A stretch of DNA of 62,501 bases from an uncultured Bacteroidaceae bacterium (GTDB taxonomy: Bacteria > Bacteroidota > Bacteroidia > Bacteroidales > Bacteroidaceae), in the NCBI GenBank assembly GCA_905234125.1, contig CAJOGQ010000048.1, positions 1 through 62,501 on the forward strand, written 5' to 3'. The notes under the pieces were generated by a model. That model ran no database searches, was not told where the DNA came from, and worked only from the letters and a program-made list of their open reading frames with translations. Position numbers and translations under genes: made by a program. Positions 27,116-37,179 of this stretch are shown here, piece after piece (position 1 is the first letter of the stretch; each line of letters begins with the position of its first letter).

Positions 27116-29053
27116 ATGGATTTGAATAGCATCTTGAAGAAAATCGGTAGCCTTGTGACGCATGGTTGCCTGACACTGATCATCGGCATGATAGGAGTCA
27201 TCGTACTGCTGTGGGGCATCGGCACCTGCATGGGCGATGAAGATGAGCGGGATGATGCCGACAGCATTGTGGTCGCCAACCAGACGGACAAAGAAACGTC
27301 GCCGTTCTCCTCGTTCAAGAAGGAGAATGTGGAATACTCGACGCTCGACGACGCCTCGGCCGATGTGTCACTCGATGAGTCATCTACGGTGGTTTCGTCC
27401 ACTGGAGCCGTGACGCAGACCGCCAAGGAACTGCGCGACATGGGCGAGCAGTATTGGTATCAGGAGGACTATACGAACGCTTACAAGTGCTTCAAGAAGG
27501 CTTCCGACATGGGCGACGGACTCTCCTCGAAAGCCATCGGAAAGATGTATCTCGAAGGAATCGGCAAGAAGAAAGACTACATGCTGGCAGCCATCTATTT
27601 CCAGAAGGGCATCGACCAGGGAGCGCCCGGATGTTATGCCTGCAAGGGCTATGTCTATTACCACGGAGGCAATAACCTGCCAAAGGATCTGAAGACGGCA
27701 GTGGAATATTTCCAGAAGTCGGCTGACATGGGCGAGGCCATCGGACAGCAATGGATGGGCTTCCTCTATCAACGAGGCGAGGGTGTGCCGAAGAACACGA
27801 CGACGGCCATCGAATGGTATATGAAAGCTGCCGACCAGGGCGATGAGGTGTCCATCAAGAAGTTGGAGGAGATGGGCTTTGCGATGATAGACAAGCCGAA
27901 GACGAAGCAGGACAACACGACGAAACCGAACAATACGACCAAGCAGGATAACACGACGAGGCCGAACAACACCACCAAGCCGACCACGACGCAGACCAAG
28001 CCCAAGGCGACGGTCACATGGCTGACGACGGCCACGACCACCTCACAGCGGAAGTATCATCTGGAGGCGGGTATTAAGTCGGAGTCGAAGGTGGAGAACG
28101 TGGTGGTGAAGCTCAACGGGCAGAGCGACCGGGGCATCAAGACCGTCAACAGCGACGGCTACGACATGCGGGTGAACCGCGACCTGACGCTGGCCGAGGG
28201 TACGAACACCATCCGCATCGAGGTGACGAATGCCGGAGGAACCACAGCCACAGAGCGAAAGGTCACCTACACGACGGCCACTACCAAGACGCAGACCAAT
28301 CCCACCACAACTCAGAAGACTACGAACAAGACCGACAACCCCGTAGCCCGGGTGAACACCGGCCAGAAGCGTGTGGCGCTGATTGTGGGCAATTCCAACT
28401 ACACCGACAGCAACATGCGGCTCTCCAACCCCGTGAACGACGCCGCAGACCTCTCGGCCAAGCTCGTCCAGCTGGGTTTCACGGTGGTGCGCTCGCTCAA
28501 CCAGACCCAGAAGGGGATGGAGGATGCCGTACAGCTCTTCGGAAGCAAGGCGCAGGGAGCCGACGTCGCCCTCTTCTTCTACGCCGGGCACGGCATCCAG
28601 TATCAGGGCGAGAACTACCTCGTGCCGATTGACGCAAAGTTGCCCTCCGAGGAATACGTGAAATACAACTGCACCAATGCCGGGCTGGTGCTCGACGTGA
28701 TGGAGAACGCCGGGGCGAAGATGAAGATTGTCATCCTCGACGCCTGCCGAAACAACCCCTTCTCCCGCAGTTGGTATCGAGGCAAGGACAGCATGGGACT
28801 CGGCATCATGAGCGCTCCCAAGGGAACCTTCATCGCCTTCTCCACATCGCCCGGCGAGGTGGCGCTCGACGGCAACGGACAGCGCAACAGCCCCTACACC
28901 TCTGCCCTGCTCCAGACCCTCGACAAGAAGGGACTCTCCATCACCGACTTCTTCCAAGAAGTGTTGGAGCGCGTGGCCGTCAGCACCAAGGAGAAGCAGA
29001 CACCATGGACATCCAACTCCTTCCGAGGCAAATTCGTATTCAATCCTGAATGA
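27116..29053 (+). CDS. membrane-anchored caspase-like protein with Sel1 repeats
   Basis: A 645-residue multidomain protein. One N-terminal membrane segment (about 15-37) has Lys before it and an acidic stretch after, so the rest should lie outside the cytoplasm. Sel1/TPR-like repeats span about 103-250 (AYKCFKKASDMGD, YLEGIGKKKDYMLA, YFQKSADMGEA, WYMKAADQGD). A Thr/Asn/Lys/Gln linker (about 260-297) leads to a beta-sandwich (about 298-385), a second Thr-rich linker and a C14 caspase domain (about 418-645). The catalytic dyad is His492 (FFYAGHG) and Cys544 (LDACRNNP). It should cleave peptides, likely after basic or acidic residues. The papain-like gene follows. Confidence 0.88.
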   Translation: MDLNSILKKIGSLVTHGCLTLIIGMIGVIVLLWGIGTCMGDEDERDDADSIVVANQTDKETSPFSSFKKENVEYSTLDDASADVSLDESSTVVSSTGAVTQTAKELRDMGEQYWYQEDYTNAYKCFKKASDMGDGLSSKAIGKMYLEGIGKKKDYMLAAIYFQKGIDQGAPGCYACKGYVYYHGGNNLPKDLKTAVEYFQKSADMGEAIGQQWMGFLYQRGEGVPKNTTTAIEWYMKAADQGDEVSIKKLEEMGFAMIDKPKTKQDNTTKPNNTTKQDNTTRPNNTTKPTTTQTKPKATVTWLTTATTTSQRKYHLEAGIKSESKVENVVVKLNGQSDRGIKTVNSDGYDMRVNRDLTLAEGTNTIRIEVTNAGGTTATERKVTYTTATTKTQTNPTTTQKTTNKTDNPVARVNTGQKRVALIVGNSNYTDSNMRLSNPVNDAADLSAKLVQLGFTVVRSLNQTQKGMEDAVQLFGSKAQGADVALFFYAGHGIQYQGENYLVPIDAKLPSEEYVKYNCTNAGLVLDVMENAGAKMKIVILDACRNNPFSRSWYRGKDSMGLGIMSAPKGTFIAFSTSPGEVALDGNGQRNSPYTSALLQTLDKKGLSITDFFQEVLERVAVSTKEKQTPWTSNSFRGKFVFNPE

Positions 29054-29185
29054 GGTTATTGGTTATAAGATATTGGTTATTGAGTATTGATTCCACATTC
29101 GGAAGTTTCTTCTTTTTTATATTTTTACTTGTTTTTTTATATTTTTTCTTCGGCGCCAACGGCGCAACAAAACATCCGAAACTTT

Positions 29186-30625
29186 ATGATGAAGAGAATA
29201 TTGCTACCCCTCCTGCTGACGGCAGCCATCACCATCCAGGCTCAGCAACACGGCACGGGACTTGTGCTCGACGACGACATTGCCGACAAGATTCCACAAA
29301 AGACACGCCTGCTCACACGCAGCTACACCACCCTGCCCAAGAGCTGGTCGCTCACACAGTACTGCCCTGCCGTTGGCGACCAGACCATCTACCAGACCTG
29401 CGTGGGATGGGCATCGGCCTACGCCGCACGCACCATCGCCGAGGCCGTGCGACAGGGATGGACCAACCCGACCACCATCACCAATGAGGCCTTCGCGCCC
29501 CTCTTCACCTACGGGCTCATCAAGCAAGACGACACCAAGAACTGCAACCGGGGCACCAACATCGAGAAGGCCATGCAGACCATGAAGAACATCGGCGCGG
29601 TGAAGAAGCGCTCGCTCGACACCCAGTGCGTCGAGACCGTCAACAAAAGCCTCTACACCGAAGCCGCCAAATACAAGATTGACGACTACTTCCTCCTCTT
29701 CGGCCCCAAGCACGACTACGAGACCGCCGTCAACACCACCAAGAAGGCCATCGCCGAAAACTGTCCCGTCGTCATCGGTTTCTGGACCTTCTCATCCTTC
29801 TTCAAGCACGACTACGAATGCTGGAACGGCAACGCCGACAAGGCCACCGGCTCCCACGCCATGTGTGTAGTGGGCTACGACGACAACAAGTTCGGCGGCG
29901 CATTCCTCGTCATGAACAGCTGGGGAACCAGCTGGGGAAAGGGAGGCTACGCATGGATCACCTACAAGGACTACGCCGAGCACACCCACGACGCCCTCGA
30001 GCTCTACCTCAAGCCCAAAGCCAAGACCACGACAAAGCCCACCACCCCACCTAAGCCCACCACCACGCCGACGCAGACCACCGTCACCCAAAACCGCTTC
30101 GCCGGCAATCTCACCCTGCAGCTCTCCACTGGCGAGAAGCTCAAGGCCACCCTCGGCACTGCGCCCAACGGACTCCGGCGCTACCGCATCACCGAGCCCC
30201 TCACCTCCGGCACACGCTATCGCATCTACATCTCCAACAACCAGCCCGGCTACGTCTATGTCTTCAGCAGCGACCTCCAGAACAACGCCTACATCAACTT
30301 CCCTGCCGACAGCAAGACCAGCGCCGCCCTCACCTACAAGACCAACGCCATCGCCCTGCCCGGCGAGAAGACCTGGCTCGAGCTCGACGACACCCGCGGC
30401 ACCGACTACCTCTGCGTCCTCTTCAGCACCAAGGAAGTGGAGCTCCAGAGCCTGCTCGACTACCTCAAGACCGGCAAGGGGACCTTCTACGAGAAAGTCC
30501 AGACCGGCTTCAGCAAGTATCTCGCCCCCCAGACCGACATCAAGTTCAACTCCAACTCCATCAGCTTCACCGCCACCAGCACCAAGGACGTCGTTCCCTT
30601 GCTGATAGAGTTCTCCCACCGATAA
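29186..30625 (+). CDS. exported papain-like cysteine protease with DUF4384-like domain
   Basis: The ATG pair at 29186/29189 gives a signal peptide (MMKRILLPLLLTAAITIQAQ); the longer frame upstream lacks support. The C1-type protease domain runs to about residue 270, with the nucleophile in YQTCVGWASAYAA, His in GSHAMCVVGYDD and Asn in NSWGTSWGKGGYAW. A Thr/Pro/Lys linker (TTTKPTTPPKPTTTPTQTT) then joins a domain resembling DUF4384 (about 305-440; PGYVYVFSSDLQN, INFPADSKTSAAL, LDDTRGTDYLCVLFST). DUF4384 often accompanies caspase-like or kinase proteins, which agrees with the neighbour. Product about 479 residues. Targets unknown. Confidence 0.85.
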   Translation: MMKRILLPLLLTAAITIQAQQHGTGLVLDDDIADKIPQKTRLLTRSYTTLPKSWSLTQYCPAVGDQTIYQTCVGWASAYAARTIAEAVRQGWTNPTTITNEAFAPLFTYGLIKQDDTKNCNRGTNIEKAMQTMKNIGAVKKRSLDTQCVETVNKSLYTEAAKYKIDDYFLLFGPKHDYETAVNTTKKAIAENCPVVIGFWTFSSFFKHDYECWNGNADKATGSHAMCVVGYDDNKFGGAFLVMNSWGTSWGKGGYAWITYKDYAEHTHDALELYLKPKAKTTTKPTTPPKPTTTPTQTTVTQNRFAGNLTLQLSTGEKLKATLGTAPNGLRRYRITEPLTSGTRYRIYISNNQPGYVYVFSSDLQNNAYINFPADSKTSAALTYKTNAIALPGEKTWLELDDTRGTDYLCVLFSTKEVELQSLLDYLKTGKGTFYEKVQTGFSKYLAPQTDIKFNSNSISFTATSTKDVVPLLIEFSHR

Positions 30626-30635
30626 ACCCAAAGAT

Positions 30636-30818
30636 ATGGATAGATTACCGAAAGACCCGTTCATGTTGGTGTCGAGCATCAACATGCTGCTGAGAGACCA
30701 GGAGTTTGACTCGCTGGAGGATTTGTGCGCCTGCTTCGACGTGGAGGCGGAGGAAGTGAAGGGGGAATTGCTGGAACATGACTTCGTATGGGACGAGGAG
30801 GGGAAACAATTCCACTGA
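30636..30818 (+). CDS. DUF4250 small protein
   Basis: A 60-residue acidic protein with the DUF4250 pattern: LPKDPFMLVSSINMLLRDQ, then LEDLCACFDVEAEEV and a final FVWDEEGKQFH. Family function is unknown; the fold is likely a small helix-turn-helix-like bundle. It begins 10 nt after the papain-like gene and may share its message. Confidence 0.85.
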   Translation: MDRLPKDPFMLVSSINMLLRDQEFDSLEDLCACFDVEAEEVKGELLEHDFVWDEEGKQFH

Positions 30819-30906
30819 TCCTCTCGAAAGATTAGATTCTCCTCTGAGATAAGACCCTCTCCAAAGACAAGATCCTCTCCAGAAATAAGATTCCTTTATG
30901 AGAAGT
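30817..30906. repeat. 18-bp degenerate tandem array after DUF4250
   Basis: Five 18-bp units begin GATCCTCTC, GATTCTCCTC, GACCCTCTC, GATCCTCTC and GATTCCTTT. The first four each keep a small dyad of the form TCT-N2 to N4-AGA. The array starts at the DUF4250 stop codon. Confidence 0.75.
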
Positions 30907-30919
30907 ATTTTCCGATTAA

Positions 30920-32320
<1,401 letters not shown>

Positions 32321-32409
32321 TTGAGAGGATAGATAAAGTGAACGGCAGTTAATAAATTATCAATTAGGCGAAAGCATCATATTCTCAGTAGAGAAAGCGT
32401 AATAATGGA

Positions 32410-32510
32410 GTGCGCACCTGAATGGGTATTCAGGTGCGCACTTGTGTGATATTTAGGTGCGCACTTGGATGGCATGTAGGTGCGCACTTGGATGGCACGT
32501 AGGTGCGCAC
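32410..32510. repeat. five GTGCGCAC palindromes at 23-24 bp spacing
   Basis: The gene-free stretch 32321-32766 holds GTGCGCAC at 32410, 32434, 32457, 32480 and 32503. Spacing is 24, then exactly 23 three times. Flanks are related (TTGGATGGCATGTAG, TTGGATGGCACGTAG) but drift in the outer units. Confidence 0.85.
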
Positions 32511-32704
32511 CTAAATTTTAGGCATATGAGCAGAGGATGAGAAAAGAAATGAGCAGATGATAGATAAAGAAAGGCTGAGAGAATAGACAATTAAGTGTAT
32601 ATCAATAAGATAAGAAAGTGCTGGATGGGGTGATAATAAGGTGTGGAAAAGGATGATAGTTTAAGGTAAAGAGAATGATGATTAAAAGGTAGGCAAAAGA
32701 TATG
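32511..32704. other. purine-rich intergenic stretch, nothing recognised
   Basis: This A/G-rich sequence has no ORF of note, no consensus promoter and no strong hairpin. I see no function in it. Confidence 0.5.
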
Positions 32705-32750
32705 AAAAATGGTGCATAAGAGTGAAGAACTTATGCACCACTTTTTAAGT
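32705..32750. terminator. bidirectional terminator between esterase and AlkZ-related gene
   Basis: TGGTGCATAAG (32710-32720) and CTTATGCACCA (32730-32740) form a perfect stem, with AAAAA before and CTTTTTAAG after, so either strand has a T-run. Confidence 0.75.
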
Positions 32751-32766
32751 TAAATATGTAAAGAAT

Positions 32767-33438
32767 TTAACCAATCAAACGTTTGATTTGCTTCTCAGTG
32801 GCAGTAGGGAGGATGGAGTGGAAATGGTTGAGAAGGAGGATGTAGGATTCTTGGGGTGTGTGGTCAGTGTGGCAGGCATCGCGGCCATAGAGTTGTTCGG
32901 GAGTAGTGAGGAGTGACCATCCCCATCCGTACTCGCGGTTGTGGCGGTCGCGTGGATAGACAAAGTCCTCTGTGACGATATGGCAACCCATTTGGAGACG
33001 GGTGACATAGGTGTCGAACTTGCCTCGCATCTTGGCACCGGTGAAACCACAAAGGGCGCGGAGCTCACGGGTGATGAGGCTACCATGCTCATGGAGCGTG
33101 GCGAGGATAGTGTCCTCTATGGAGTCAGGTTCGGGGGCAGGGTGAACGGCGCGTCGGTAGTTGAAAAAGTCGGGCCACCAAGACTTGCTGATGAACCCTG
33201 CCTTGCGGTCGAAGAACTTGCCGTACATGCAGTCGCCCTCGGTGACGATAGTCCCTTTCCACTGCCAAAGAGGCCAATAAAAAGTACCGTCGGGCAGGGT
33301 GCAATAGCGGCAGTCATCGTCCACGATATCCTCAGCAGAATAGCCGGTGATTCCACTGTTGAGGAGGGGAAGAAAGCCTATCTGATGGATGAAGTCGATG
33401 AGCTGTGAATCGGTATGAATTTCGGTGTTGAACATCAT
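32767..33438 (-). CDS. AlkZ-related winged-helix protein
   Basis: The ATG pair at 33438/33435 gives a protein of about 223 residues (MFNTEIHTDSQLIDFIHQIG). The sequence matches Bacteroidota proteins named AlkZ-related, distant from the DNA glycosylases of the YcaQ/AlkZ family with tandem winged helices. Typical segments are LLNSGITGYSAEDIVDDDCR, GSLITRELRALCGF and GYGWSLLTTPEQLYGRDAC-like text near the end. Whether it still excises crosslinked or alkylated bases is uncertain, as the AlkZ catalytic Gln-x-Gln is not evident. Own TACCTTTG promoter about 100 nt upstream; divergent from the HD gene. Confidence 0.7.
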   Translation of the reverse strand: MMFNTEIHTDSQLIDFIHQIGFLPLLNSGITGYSAEDIVDDDCRYCTLPDGTFYWPLWQWKGTIVTEGDCMYGKFFDRKAGFISKSWWPDFFNYRRAVHPAPEPDSIEDTILATLHEHGSLITRELRALCGFTGAKMRGKFDTYVTRLQMGCHIVTEDFVYPRDRHNREYGWGWSLLTTPEQLYGRDACHTDHTPQESYILLLNHFHSILPTATEKQIKRLIG

Positions 33439-33534
33439 TTGTGAGAAGCTGAAAGTTATTAAAAAGAAAGGAGACAATGGAGCAATCAACTGTCTGAAAC
33501 ATTCTTAATCATCATTTATTTGGAATAATCGGTA

Positions 33535-33542
33535 CAAAGGTA
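33535..33542 (-). promoter_or_regulatory. -7 box TACCTTTG for AlkZ-related gene
   Basis: Minus-strand consensus; start sites of the two divergent genes are about 60 bp apart. Confidence 0.55.
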
Positions 33543-33574
33543 GTGAAAAGTCTTGATATGTGGCGAATTTTTTG

Positions 33575-33582
33575 TAATTTTG
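33575..33582 (+). promoter_or_regulatory. -7 box TAATTTTG for HD-domain gene
   Basis: Plus-strand TAnnTTTG match about 20 nt before ATG 33603; it excludes the upstream in-frame ATG at 33543. Confidence 0.5.
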
Positions 33583-33602
33583 CCAGACTTTTCTTGATAT
33601 TT

Positions 33603-34577
33603 ATGTGGAAGATATATCATCAGAGCATCCCTGAGTGCATCAGTGCGCTCACCCAGTCGCCGGCCATGCTGAGGCTGCAGGACGTGGGCATGCATTGCGG
33701 ATGTGAATATACGGCGTTCCCGATGTTTGAGGGTCAGCGAAAGTACTCTCGCTATGACCATAGCGTCGGCTGTGCGCTGATTGTCTGGCACTACACGGAG
33801 GATGTGCGTCAGGCGGTGGCGGCACTCCTTCATGATATAGCAACGCCGACCTTTGCGCACGTGATTGACTTCCTGAATGGTGACCACTTGCGCCAGGAGT
33901 CGACTGAGGTTGGGACGAGGGAAATCATTGAGCAGGATGATCAGATTATGGCGCAGCTGAAGGAGTATCATCTTGGGGTTGACGAGGTGGCTGACTACCA
34001 TCAGTACCCCATTGCGGACAACGATTCGCCACGCCTCTCGGCAGACAGACTGGAGTACACTTTGTCGAACATCATCAACTATCATATCGGCGACGAAGCA
34101 TCAGTCAGGGGCTGGTATGAGAACCTGGTCGTCGGCAGAAATGAGGAGAACGAAACGGAAATGATGTTCTCAGACTTTCGGGCGGCGGAGGGGTTCGCTT
34201 TGGCCAGTCTGAAAACTTCTTATATATACATTGCAGATGAGGATCGGTTTGCCATGCAGACCCTGGCAGAGTTGCTCAGGCGGCACATTGCTCGTGGGGT
34301 TTTGTCGCGTCAGGATCTCTATCAGACGGAGCAGTCGGTCATAGGGAAGCTGGCCACAGACAGGGAGGCTTGGGAGGATTGGAACCGCTATCGGGCGCTG
34401 CATCTTATCTGGCGAAACAGCGACCATCCGCAGGCGAAAGTCATCTGCTCCAAACGGCGTTACATTGACCCGTATGTGCAGGGACAAGGGCGTGTCTCAG
34501 CGCTTTCGACGGAGTATGCGGAGCAACTGAAACGGTTCCTCGAGATGGACATGGAGGAACCGCTTTGGGGGGAGTAG
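33603..34577 (+). CDS. HD-domain phosphohydrolase
   Basis: A protein of about 324 residues starting MWKIYHQSIPECI. The metal-binding HD pattern is clear: YSRYDHSVGCALIVW, ALLHDIATPTFAHVID (the HD pair), and a later Asp in SADRLEYTLSNII. The general layout recalls dGTPase-like and YfbR/SpoT-type HD proteins that hydrolyse nucleotides or phosphomonoesters. The C-terminal 130 residues are helical and carry no known motif. Substrate unknown. It is monocistronic and convergent with the GH2 gene. Confidence 0.8.
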   Translation: MWKIYHQSIPECISALTQSPAMLRLQDVGMHCGCEYTAFPMFEGQRKYSRYDHSVGCALIVWHYTEDVRQAVAALLHDIATPTFAHVIDFLNGDHLRQESTEVGTREIIEQDDQIMAQLKEYHLGVDEVADYHQYPIADNDSPRLSADRLEYTLSNIINYHIGDEASVRGWYENLVVGRNEENETEMMFSDFRAAEGFALASLKTSYIYIADEDRFAMQTLAELLRRHIARGVLSRQDLYQTEQSVIGKLATDREAWEDWNRYRALHLIWRNSDHPQAKVICSKRRYIDPYVQGQGRVSALSTEYAEQLKRFLEMDMEEPLWGE

Positions 34578-34656
34578 AATAGATATTTAATTGCGGCAAG
34601 CTGCTGAAGGAAAAATAGGGAAAAACATATAAAAATAGGGAAAAATAAAGGATAGA

Positions 34657-37107
34657 TTAGAGCTGGATTTTCGCACCTTTCAGCGTCGGTGAAGATACTG
34701 TCACTGTCGCCTTCTTCCCATCTTTCTTAGTGCGGATGATGCACTGCATATAGCCCGTCTGCATGGCCTTGGTTTGTACGTCAAGGAAGAGCTCGTCAGT
34801 GTAGTGATTGCCATTGTCGAGCGCCAGGAAGGAGGCGTCTCCATCCACCGAAACCGTCACCTCGTCAGTGGCATTGGGCACCCGGCGACCCTTGCTATCG
34901 ACGGCATAGATATTGAGGTATCGCAGGGTCGTCGAAGGCGCCTGACAGAGGGGGTCTTCCTCCACAATCAGACGCACCGCACTGCCCGTCGTCTCGATCT
35001 CGTCACGGGCTATTTCCTTGCCATTCTTGCGGGCTACGGCAGTCAGGCGACCGCCCTTTCCGTAGTCAATGCCAGGCCAGAAAATGATGTTGCGCTTGGC
35101 AATGTCGGTGGTGTCGTTAGGCTGGATTCCAAGGGAATGTCCGTCGCAGAAGAGCTCCACCTCGTCGGCGTTCGTGTAGGTGAAGACATTGGGGTGAGAG
35201 CCCTCGGCCTGGTTCCAGTTGCGGGTGATTCTATCCTGCCCCACACGGATGTCGTTCCACTCCATGCTCTCCCCTTTTCCATCCACCACGCCGATGCGGA
35301 TGACCGGCTCTTCGGGCTCGATGCAAGCCTTGATGAGCCATGCCTGCGGATAGGGTTGGAGCGTGTGGCTGAAGAACGAATAGTTCCATCCCTTCTTGGG
35401 CCAACCGCTCGACTCTCCCCAGTACTCGATGGCCCCCCACCAGCACAGTCCCACCCCACGCTGACGGTCCATTCCGTAGTAAGGCTGCTGGAGCTGGTTG
35501 GTCGTGGCTTCGCTCTGGAAAAGGATGAGGTCGGGCTTGTAGTCGTAGTAGCCGTGGTAGGCATCCCACTGGTAATTGAACGACGCCACCTCGGTGACGC
35601 AAGCCAGCTCGGGAGGCACCAGGTAAGTCCGGAAATCAGGAGTGTTTCGCTGGGCTCCAGCACGTGCCGGAAACATAGCAACCGTGGTAGGCCGGCGGTC
35701 GTAGCGCTTCAGCATTTGGTCGAATATCCGGTAGGTCGTGATGCCCCAATCGTGGGTGTCGTACCCGCTCCAGTCCGACCGCGTCTGCAGCTCATTCCCG
35801 AGGCTCCAGAGCACGACTGACGGATGGTTCCGGTCGCGTTTCACCCACTCTGTCAGCAGGCTTGGCCAGATCTGCATGAAGGGCTTCCGGCCTCCCCAAT
35901 AGTCTCTGTCCGACCACTTGTCTATCAGCTCATCCACGACCAGCAAACCCAGTCTGTCACACAGTCTGTAGAGGACTTCGCTGTAGGGGTTGTGCGAGCA
36001 TCGGATGGCGTTGAACCCGAAGTTCTTCAACTGCCGGAGCTGCCTTTCGATGGCCTCCGGATAGGCTGCCACACCCAAGGCTCCCAGGTCATGATGGTTG
36101 GCTATACCCCCATTGAGCTTGAAACCGTAGTCAGGGCCGTATTCGATGGTGCGGAAACCGAACTCATCAGCCACCGAATCGATGACCACGCCGTCCTCCA
36201 TCAGTAGGGCCTCGCAGGTATAGAGAGTCGGGGAAGACAGATCCCACAAGCGGGGGTTCTCCACCTGCATCGCCGGCATCAGCACCTCCGTGTTGTTCTG
36301 GGTCGTGTGGTCGGGCATCCCGCTTTCCGCCGATGCCACAACGCGCCCCTGAGCGTCCCTCACGCGCGTACATATATATATATTATGCTTCTGCCAGCGC
36401 TCCACCTGAACCTGCGCAAGAACCGTCCACGAACCCGACTTTCCCTCCCCATCAGAGGCAGGCAGGACGGACTCCGCAGGCTGGGTCTGAATGTACAGCC
36501 CATGCCGACTGATTCGGGTCTCATTCCCTACCCTGAGCCACACGTTTCGGTAGATTCCACCACCCGTGTACCACCGGCTTCCGTTCTTCGGTCCCGTGCT
36601 TGAATAGACCGCCACAACGTTCTTTCCGCCCCAGTTCAACGCCTTCGAGATGTCCGCCTCAAAGCCCGTATAACCATACTCGTTGCTCGCCACCAACTGA
36701 CCATTCACATAGACATCAGCCACATACATAACCCCCTCAAAATCAAGCACTACCCGGCGATTCTTCAAGTGTTCAGGCAGGGTGAAAGACTTGCGATACC
36801 ACCCCTCACACATCCGCTTGAACCCACGTCCAGGATCCTCGTTCCGCTCCCAAGGCTGTTCAAACTGGTAGTCATGGGGCAGGTCGAGAAGTCGCCAAGC
36901 ACTGTCATCAAAATCCAGTTTCTCAGCCCCCTCCGGGTTGCCCAAGAGGAACCGCCAGCCTTCGTTGAACAGCTGGCATTTCTGGTCTGCATACTCCGTC
37001 AGAGGGGCATTAGGCACCGCGCTCCGCTCGTGTTGCTCGATGTACTGAGCCCAGAGAGACGAACTCGTCAGGGCCAACATCAGGAATGGTAAAAGTCGCT
37101 TTCGCAT
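34657..37107 (-). CDS. GH2 beta-galactosidase-type glycoside hydrolase, exported
   Basis: ATG 37107 gives a signal peptide (MRKRLLPFLMLALTSSSLWAQ) and a product of about 816 residues. The order is that of GH2: a sugar-binding jelly roll (about 45-210, WRLLDLPHDYQFEQPW), an Ig-like domain, and a TIM barrel (about 320-600) with the acid/base Glu in WSLGNELQTRSDW and a probable nucleophile Glu in LFQSEATTN. DUF4982-like and C-terminal beta domains follow (VFTYTNADEVELFCDG). It should release terminal beta-galactose or a similar sugar in the periplasm. It lies 72 nt below the C69 dipeptidase gene with a hairpin between. Confidence 0.92.
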   Translation of the reverse strand: MRKRLLPFLMLALTSSSLWAQYIEQHERSAVPNAPLTEYADQKCQLFNEGWRFLLGNPEGAEKLDFDDSAWRLLDLPHDYQFEQPWERNEDPGRGFKRMCEGWYRKSFTLPEHLKNRRVVLDFEGVMYVADVYVNGQLVASNEYGYTGFEADISKALNWGGKNVVAVYSSTGPKNGSRWYTGGGIYRNVWLRVGNETRISRHGLYIQTQPAESVLPASDGEGKSGSWTVLAQVQVERWQKHNIYICTRVRDAQGRVVASAESGMPDHTTQNNTEVLMPAMQVENPRLWDLSSPTLYTCEALLMEDGVVIDSVADEFGFRTIEYGPDYGFKLNGGIANHHDLGALGVAAYPEAIERQLRQLKNFGFNAIRCSHNPYSEVLYRLCDRLGLLVVDELIDKWSDRDYWGGRKPFMQIWPSLLTEWVKRDRNHPSVVLWSLGNELQTRSDWSGYDTHDWGITTYRIFDQMLKRYDRRPTTVAMFPARAGAQRNTPDFRTYLVPPELACVTEVASFNYQWDAYHGYYDYKPDLILFQSEATTNQLQQPYYGMDRQRGVGLCWWGAIEYWGESSGWPKKGWNYSFFSHTLQPYPQAWLIKACIEPEEPVIRIGVVDGKGESMEWNDIRVGQDRITRNWNQAEGSHPNVFTYTNADEVELFCDGHSLGIQPNDTTDIAKRNIIFWPGIDYGKGGRLTAVARKNGKEIARDEIETTGSAVRLIVEEDPLCQAPSTTLRYLNIYAVDSKGRRVPNATDEVTVSVDGDASFLALDNGNHYTDELFLDVQTKAMQTGYMQCIIRTKKDGKKATVTVSSPTLKGAKIQL

Positions 37108-37139
37108 GATGGTCAAAGTAGATTTATCGGCATAGATAT

Positions 37140-37167
37140 GGCGCATGAAGAACACTCTTCATGCGCC
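37140..37167. terminator. hairpin between C69 peptidase and GH2 genes
   Basis: GGCGCATGAAGA (37140-37151) and TCTTCATGCGCC (37156-37167) form a perfect 12-bp stem with a 4-nt loop. There is no T-run on the minus strand, so it could be an mRNA processing or stability element. Confidence 0.55.
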
Positions 37168-37179
37168 TGTCACTATGTT

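Noticed and set aside
32410-32510. CRISPR-like repeat
   Set aside because: The constant element is only 8 bp and the intervening 15 bp are themselves similar between units.
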